Origin: Irpex lacteus
Taxonomy: Eukaryota > Basidiomycota > Agaricomycetes > Polyporales > Irpicaceae
Reading direction: 5' to 3'
Length of the DNA stretch: 64,000 bases
NCBI GenBank assembly: GCA_001986395.2
Contig: MQVO02000001.1
Span: 992,001-1,056,000, forward strand
The notes under the pieces are model-generated. The model was given only the letters and a program-made list of their open reading frames with translations. It was not told the origin of the DNA and did not search any database. The first letter of the stretch is position 1. Each line of letters opens with the position of its first letter. A program made the translations under genes and the position numbers. Below, piece by piece: positions 58,046 through 64,000 of the stretch.

Positions 58046-58628
58046 ATGCCTCCACACAAAGTACCGGCCAGATACGCTGGATATCTGGAACCCAAGCTGC
58101 AACTGTGCGACGGGTTGCCGATCATGATGAAGAAGAATATTGATTTCGAGCTCGGTCGGTCGAAACTCATCTTTCTCACATCGCCTCTGCTAATGTTTTG
58201 TTCGGCAGGCATCGTTACTGGTGCAGTAGGAGAAATGGTGCAAACAATTCGTTCTGACGACCAACTCCTCGTTAAGATATATCGAGGTACGAACTTGAAG
58301 CTTCAGGATGTAAAAGTTGGTCTACGGATGTATCTCAGCTCACACATCGGGTTTCCAAGTGCATTCACAGCTCCGATTTCCCGGGGATGGAATAACTGTT
58401 CTAATATCCCAATGGGAGGCCCCTATTCCTTCATCTGGCGTGGGGAACATGCGGAAAACACGCACACAGTTTCCGTTACGGTGTTCGTTAGCTGAAACGG
58501 ATTATAAGGCTCAGGGTATGACTGATTCATCAAACGAAATAGTATTTACTGACAAGAAATACTTCCTGTCGTCCGGCCATCATGACACTATAGGACACCG
58601 TTACTTTAATCAAGTACGATTCGATTAG
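58046..58628 (+). CDS. PIF1-like helicase C-terminal fragment protein A
   Basis: Three exons give roughly 158 residues, with GT-AG introns at about 58,157-58,210 and 58,287-58,338. The start is ATG 58046 (MPPHKVPARYAGYLEPK). Exon pieces give KLQLCDGLPIMMKKNIDFEL, GIVTGAVGEMVQTIR, FPGDGITVLISQWEAP and TQFPLRCSLAETDYKAQGMT. These match the PIF1-family C-terminal pattern (VMLLKNLD..GLVNGTRG..., then PLRLAYAxTIxKSQGxTL). No Walker A or B is present, so it cannot be a complete helicase. The final SQG motif is changed to KAQGMTD. The second intron is inferred because only it keeps the conserved motif in frame. The neighbour at 58928 is a paralog. Confidence 0.65.
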
Positions 58629-58927
58629 ATCTCGCCTTCGAAAAAGACATCAATTTTGTTGTATGTAGACTAGTGTACTGAATATTGGACATTAAACGTT
58701 CAACGGGCAACTGTCATGCTCGAACGACAACCATAACAAGTATGTGCCCCTATTACGTCATGGTCGTGCGGAATCTTCGAGTTTACTGAATCGACTGCGA
58801 CTTGCTTCCTTCCACATCAATCCTTCTCTCTCTATCTCTCTGTCTCCCTGCAACTTCCTTCAACCTCATACGCGCAACCCTATATATATATCCCTCTTCG
58901 TTGCAACTTGACATCCTTGTTGTAACT
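58629..58927. other. spacer and promoter of protein B
   Basis: 299 bases between the two PIF1-fragment genes. A C/T-rich tract (about 58,820-58,855) is followed by a TATATATATA box at 58,881. Confidence 0.5.
58881..58891 (+). promoter_or_regulatory. TATA box before PIF1-fragment protein B
   Basis: TATATATATA lies about 40 bases before ATG 58928, after a pyrimidine-rich tract. The spacing suggests an intact promoter. Confidence 0.55.
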
Positions 58928-59548
58928 ATGGAATCCCACGATACGCTCCCCAGTCCACTCGGACTCCCAGCACAACTGCACACGAAGAAAGGAGCGAAGG
59001 CTATGATAACGAAGAACTTGGACTGCGGTGTAGGTGCGTAGCCATCTTCAGGATTTCTTTACCACTTCAGTTAAGCTAAGACGCTATCCCTGACAGGCCT
59101 AGTTCGTGGCACAATATGCGCCGTTGACGAAACCATCGCTGCCGACCGTCCTGGACCACCTCTCTCGGTCACGGTGCTACTTATGATGCCAGATTATGAT
59201 GGTCCCTGTGTACGAAGGACCCAGCCTTTTCAAGGCTACCCCCAAGGTGCACCGGCAGTATCTATAGCTCCTTGGACGGCACCTGCTGGAAAGGTCGGAA
59301 CTAAAACGAGGATACGCTCTCAGATCCCCCTTCGCATTGCATACGCTATTACTACTTATAGAGCCCAAGGGGCTACATTAGAGCGAGTGGGAGTTACGCA
59401 GACCAGCGGCGAAGTGATGTCGGACCCTGCCTTGCAAGCTGCGGTGTTATCCCGGACGGCCAATCCGTCTAATATCGCCTACATGGGTGCAGATTACAAA
59501 AGTGCTGGCGAGGATAGTAACTCAGACAAAAGCAATTCGCACGCCTAG
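58928..59548 (+). CDS. PIF1-like helicase C-terminal fragment protein B
   Basis: Two exons give about 187 residues. The start is MESHDTLPSPLGLP, followed by HTKKGAKAMITKNLDCGV and, after a GTGCGT...CAG intron, GLVRGTICAVDET, LSVTVLLMMPDYDGP, and RSQIPLRIAYAITTYRAQGA and TLERVGV. The pattern GAxxMxxKNLD..GLVxGT and PLRxAYAITxxxAQGATLxRV is the PIF1/Helitron-type helicase C-terminus. As in protein A, no ATPase motifs are present. Its intron falls at the same place and phase (G|GC) as the first intron of A, so both descend from one intron-bearing gene. Stop TAG at 59546-59548; tail Ser/Asp/Asn-rich. Confidence 0.7.
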
Positions 59549-62500
59549 GGAGAGTCTCCTGCCAGTATTGACCATAGCCTATAAGGGCACGGGTATGGTT
59601 GACATGGGCGTCATGTTATGCAAATGGTACTTTTTGGCATCTATGTAGTTGCAACTCTTAGGCGTATATAGAAGTATAAATTTGGAATCGTATGGATTTT
59701 ATGCGCTTGAGAAATGGACCATACCTAGGCGAACAGGTCGAGTAAGACACGACGACGACGTCGTAGCTGTACATGTAGCGCAGCGTTCCATTGCTTCAAA
59801 TGGCAACTCCGTGATTTGACGTATTTGGCGACTGGGCTGACTCTGCCGCGTTGGGCGCCGCAGGTCAGCGCTCAGCGCCGCCGCCTTCGACCGTGACGAC
59901 TACTGTCCCTGCTGCAGTGACATAAGAGGATATATGATCTTCTGTACCTTTATGATGTCTCTACTGCCTGACTTCTTTCCTTGCTATCGATAACGCTCTG
60001 TTTTTGACATGGCTGCGAATATTCTCCTCTAGTAGAGAGGATGGCTGAAGAACTGTTTATCTTTTTATAATGCAACCCAGCTGATCCTCCGTATCATACC
60101 CAACCAACCGCATTTTCATACACGGTAAGCCGATGTTGCATATCACAGTGATAAGTCCCGACGTGACAAGTGAAGTGGCTGACGTTTGTGTTTGTTTGGT
60201 AGGGTTCGTTTTGATGTTCACGAACTTCCTCGTCCTGGCCTCGTCTTCTTCCTCGACTACCACTTGCCCCTTCACCTCTCAGCTCGAAGCCACTCGCAGT
60301 CAAACAAGCCTTCACCACTGCTACAGTACACCCACCGACCTTGGCGTAGGATTTGTTGCATACAGGACACCTCTGGACATGAGAGCCAACTAGGCCTGCG
60401 GAAATGGTCGCTCAGCGACGTCTGGTGTAGCGTTGCTATTAAACTAAAGGTGTGTAAACATGGTACACTGTATACGATGTAACTCCTCAACATATGCGGA
60501 CCCCTCTAGTTCCCTGACGTCGTTTGGCACGTATATTGTCTCCCAATCCTCCGTCATCGTCCGACTGCATCTTCTAGTCAGCCGCTCCAATCTGGCTGGC
60601 TATTTTCTCTGGCTGGATGGCCTTTCCCTCTGGAATTGTCTTTCCTTTCTCTTCTCTCCAGCCACACGCAAGACCTTCTCAAGAGCCCGTTGCCTCTGCC
60701 GTTACCGGCGGCTTGAGATGTTGGGCAAGGATATCTGGCCTCACTCAGCTCAATGACTGTGCCTCCATGTGTACATGTCGCAATAGCCCCTGGTTTTCTC
60801 TAAATCTGGTTGCTTGGACATCACCCTGTTTCCATCGGCAAATCTTGCCTGCCTCTCCTTCGCTGCTGGAAGTCTGGCAGCTGTCGCCATACTAGAAACG
60901 ATGGACATCGATGAACACAAGCCAACATTCTTTCATCCAATGCATTGTCAAACGCATACCATGACTCCTCAAGACGTGTCCTCTTACGGGAACTTCTTGC
61001 CTTTAAAGCGATGCGGACTCGCCAATCACGGAATTGTTGATTCTATCCGACTACAATGGAACCAAACGTATCATGCCTCGAATTTCCTGCCGTCAACCTG
61101 CTCTGGTACTTGTTACTAGCTGAGCAAAAAACTACACTGATTTGCGACCTTACTGAACTCGTTCCTGGCACACGATATTCACCTATGTCGTGAAGAGGCC
61201 GACTCTATCAAGCATCGCCATGCCCTCCGAGTCCCTCTCTGCGCCTTTGGCGATATGAAGCGATTGTATACCCTACAATTCCTTTGACAAGATTGAAACA
61301 TAACCATTAACCTATGCCCCGAGTTATTTTGCGGAAGGATCTACCCTACCGGTTTGGGACTTCGAACACATAGTGGCTTGATGGAAATCCTCAATAGAAG
61401 GCTCAATCCTCGTGGCAGGGTAGAATCAAGACCTCGCGACCTTTGAAGCTGGCTCTCCTCCTTCTACACTGCTATTCTTGCAAGCATAAACAAAATACCT
61501 CCGTTACTTGTGAACCACCCCTCGAATAGTGCAACTGCTACTTCATCCCGCGGCAAACCCGAGTCGTTTTTATCTGGTCGTCTATCGTCTTCGGTTGAGC
61601 ATGGGTGTGGTTCGGGCTTCCAATGCAGCGTGTTCGGCTCAATAATTATTGTAGCTGACCCACGTGGCTTGATCATTAGCATGCAAGTGTACTTCCTTTC
61701 ATGTGGCCTCTCTGAGTATATATAAGTACTGCGTGGGTCGTCCGCCCTTTTCCTCTTCAACCACGACAGTCCAAGCCTGCGATGCTCGCCCCACACAGGA
61801 GACCCTCTAGGGTTCATCCCTTCTCGCGAGCAAGTCAAGTCCCCCTTCTCTGAAGACTTCCTGCACTGCCATTAAACATTGAGGTTCTGCCCAGGACTTC
61901 GGGATAACCCCGTTACCGCACTCTCGCACCAATGCGCCAATGCTGTCTAGCGATGGGTCACGGTGGATGCCCGGAGGATAGCTACGTGTTGGCTCGTGAG
62001 GTCCGGTTGGCAGCAGGCTGTAACGATCGGTCCCTACTAAGCCTTCTGTACACTTTATCTTTTCCCTTCAGCGGTCGAGGTAACGCTGCTCGTAAAACGT
62101 GACACCCGCTACTCTCTGAATATCAGCCCTCGTGCTGGTTTGGTGGCACTGCTGCTCTGGTATCGGGCGATGGGTCGCTAGTAGAGTGCCTCGAATTTAC
62201 TAGATGCCTTTTTGCATCTTCCGAACCTTCACCAACTATCAATCTGGCCTTGGGATAGTTCCGAAAGTTGATGTAGGAGTGCTCATGCGCGAGCGGGGAT
62301 TCATGAGGAGTATACAGTAGGGTATATTATTGGATGCTACGACTAGGGCCGTTTAGTGTCATTCGCAGGTCGTCGCACAGCTTCGTGCTCCGCGGTGAAA
62401 CTGAATGTGGACCACTTTTGCTGTCATGCTGTTAATATTTTTTGGAATTTTCCACGCTCTTCGTGAGCGTCGTGTCTACGCCTATCAGGCACTACTTGTC

Positions 62501-62552
62501 ATGACCGTTGGTTCAATTAATGCCTAAAGCGTGATGAATCATGTTTCGGAGA
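59549..62552. other. 3 kb stretch without a supported gene
   Basis: Many short frames, none above 124 codons, none with an extended exon chain. A minus-strand segment near 60,370-60,300 has RCPVCNKSYAKV, a C2H2 finger-like start with no His pair. No terminal repeats or transposase were recognised. It may hold decayed genes near the terpene synthase. Confidence 0.4.
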
Positions 62553-64000
62553 CTAGTGTGACATTAACTTTATCTCCAAATTACTGACATCCTCCACGCC
62601 TGAGGGGGGAAAATATCCTGTCATGATCGATGTTAGCCTCCACCTCGGTACATTCGCTACGAACTCGAAAACGACTCACGAGGACTCGAGTAATACCACC
62701 GGACAGTGCCTTGTATGAAATGCTCCAGGTTCTTAAGATAAAGTCCCAGCTGTTCGTCAATCGCAGATCCGAAGGATGGTAACCCTCTTTTCAGCTGAGC
62801 ATAGTCGTCAATGCGATCGGTGATCATGGTGATGAGGACATTGACCGCTTCCTGCAAATTAATCCGGCGCATGACCATGAGGATGCACACGAGGTTTTGC
62901 AGGTCTCCATCAGCTTGCTCCTTCTGAGAATTTGTCAGAATAGACGGGTTCAGGATTGTATGTCGTGAGTATAGCTGGAGTTGAAGCGATTACGTACATT
63001 GAATGAGCAAAGATCCTTATGATTGGAGCAGAGGTCAGATACTTACGACCCAAAGAACAAGACGTTGGATTGGAACTTACGTTTGGCCATGCCATAAGGT
63101 CAATCGCCGCATCAGATATACCTTTCATATTTGGGTGCTCGAGTACTTCGTCAGGAAGTTCGATATCCAAGGAATATTGCACCATTGCTGCCAACACAAT
63201 GTGGTGACCATGAGCCACTGAAATGTGCTGATGTGATATTAATACACGGTAGTCTTACCTTCAACTAGGGCACCACCAATAGTAGCACGCCGCATAGCGA
63301 TAAATTCCTCCACGGAAGGGAAAACGCTTAAGGAGCGGTTCCCAGATTGTTTGACTTGGCCTCTAGTCCAAACTTCCCATGCAGCACAAAATCTTCATCC
63401 ACATCAGCTTCCAGTCGGTAAGCGCGACATTATGATCCTACAGCTTACCGCGTAAATACCTGAGGATAAGGCGAAGAGCGTACCCTCTTCAAAATACTGC
63501 GAGAGTGATACGAAGCATTCAGCAGGTAGTTCCGGTAGGTTAGGTATGGCTTACTCGTGAAGCATGGCAGCGTAGGGATAGGCAGGACGAGGAGAGTCCA
63601 GGTTGTAGACGACAACTCCACTCTTATCTACGTCAACTTGAACGTTCTGTGGCTTGGATTGGAATTCGCCCTCATCCGTGATATCGTCGGCCTGGAAGGC
63701 TGGGTTATTCCGAATATTTACCCGCCATTGGAGAAGAGGCAGCTCACGGAGAATGCCCACAACAGGAAGTACAGACAGGTCTCTAGATGCTTCGCATCTG
63801 CATTAGGGAAGGCCAACGCGACATATAGATCAAACCGTCCGATCTTCAAATAGTTGTCTAATTTATCATCGTCGAAGTGTCCGAATCTAAAAATTACGAA
63901 GCATGTCCGATTTGAACGAATGTTAGCACAGAGGTAACGGACAGATTGTGGAAATAAAGAGGCACAGACCCTGCGAACCACTCTCTACCTGCCTTGCCTA
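62553..64000 (-). CDS. basidiomycete sesquiterpene synthase (5' end beyond window)
   Basis: The 5' part is missing off the right edge. In the window, from the right: GKAGREWFAG, then FGHFDDDKLDNYLKIGRFDL, LCLYFLLWAFS-type helix (CLYFLLWAFS), and, after an intron, ADDITDEGEFQSKPQ with the metal-binding D-D-x-x-D (DDITD). Later exons give YFEEGTLFALSS, SFPSVEEFIAMRRATIGGAL, VAHGHHIVLAAMVQYSLDIE, and the second metal site MAWPN|DLCSFN|KEQADGD, i.e. N-D-x-x-S-x-x-K-E. The C-terminus, after a GTGAGT intron, gives VRWYYSSPRYFPPSG, matching the family's SxRYF, and ends NLEIKLMSH with TAG at 62553-62555. It cyclises farnesyl diphosphate; the product cannot be told. The reaction class is clear. Confidence 0.9.

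Noticed and set aside
60290..60390. C2H2 zinc finger-like RCPVCNKSYAKV on the minus strand
   Set aside because: No His pair follows and no neighbouring finger is seen.
1..64000. CRISPR arrays, tRNA and rRNA genes, intact transposons
   Set aside because: Looked for by eye. No spacer-repeat arrays, no full tRNA arm pattern, no transposase, reverse transcriptase or terminal repeats were recognised. A short tRNA could be missed; a covariance-model scan (tRNAscan-SE, Infernal) would decide.

Overview
This window is nuclear DNA of a filamentous basidiomycete, most likely an Agaricomycete. Genes lie on both strands and are cut by many short GT-AG introns of about 45-65 bases. Intergenic gaps are small around housekeeping genes. 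The gene set (spliced RPL17, mitochondrial bL35, Eaf7/MRGBP, Ufd2, a Dicer-like protein, a Kre9/Knh1-type secreted protein, a basidiomycete-type sesquiterpene cyclase) fits that group. No CRISPR array, rRNA, confident tRNA or intact transposon was seen. All exon structures below were read by eye from the splice signals and from conservation of the proteins.

Left part (0.5-25.4 kb): a coiled-coil nuclear-type protein, an OGFr-domain protein, a GSKIP-domain protein, Vps45 (Sec1 family, endosome/Golgi fusion), Erv46 (ER-Golgi cargo receptor), two paralogous short-chain dehydrogenases, a PalI/SUR7-type membrane protein, a kinesin-7, a small secreted Kre9/Knh1-type protein, a DUF5745-like protein and a PEX23-family dysferlin-domain peroxin. 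Several of these concern membrane traffic or the cytoskeleton, but they look like ordinary neighbours rather than one pathway.

Middle (26-46 kb): a voltage-gated K+ channel diverges from a complete Dicer-like gene of about 1,526 codons. After these come the E4 ubiquitin ligase Ufd2, mitochondrial bL35, a histidine-phosphatase with a PIP-box-like tail, a Ras guanine nucleotide exchange factor and the NuA4 subunit Eaf7/MRGBP.

Right part (46-64 kb) is the accessory region. Two paralogous genes of an unrecognised family (46.1-48.2 and 51.0-52.5 kb) share an unusual exon plan, a Cys-rich central motif, a Cys-rich C-terminus and a promoter with repeated TCACGC boxes. Between them are the promoter, the 3' flank and even the stop codon of a third copy, but its body is missing. 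That slot now holds a very-long-chain 3-ketoacyl-CoA reductase-like SDR. This is the most unusual structure in the window. Further right are RPL17, a Pro-rich protein with a CxC...CxxxC N-terminus, two tandem intron-bearing genes that encode only the C-terminal part of PIF1-like helicases, a 3 kb stretch with no supported gene, and a sesquiterpene synthase cut off by the right edge.
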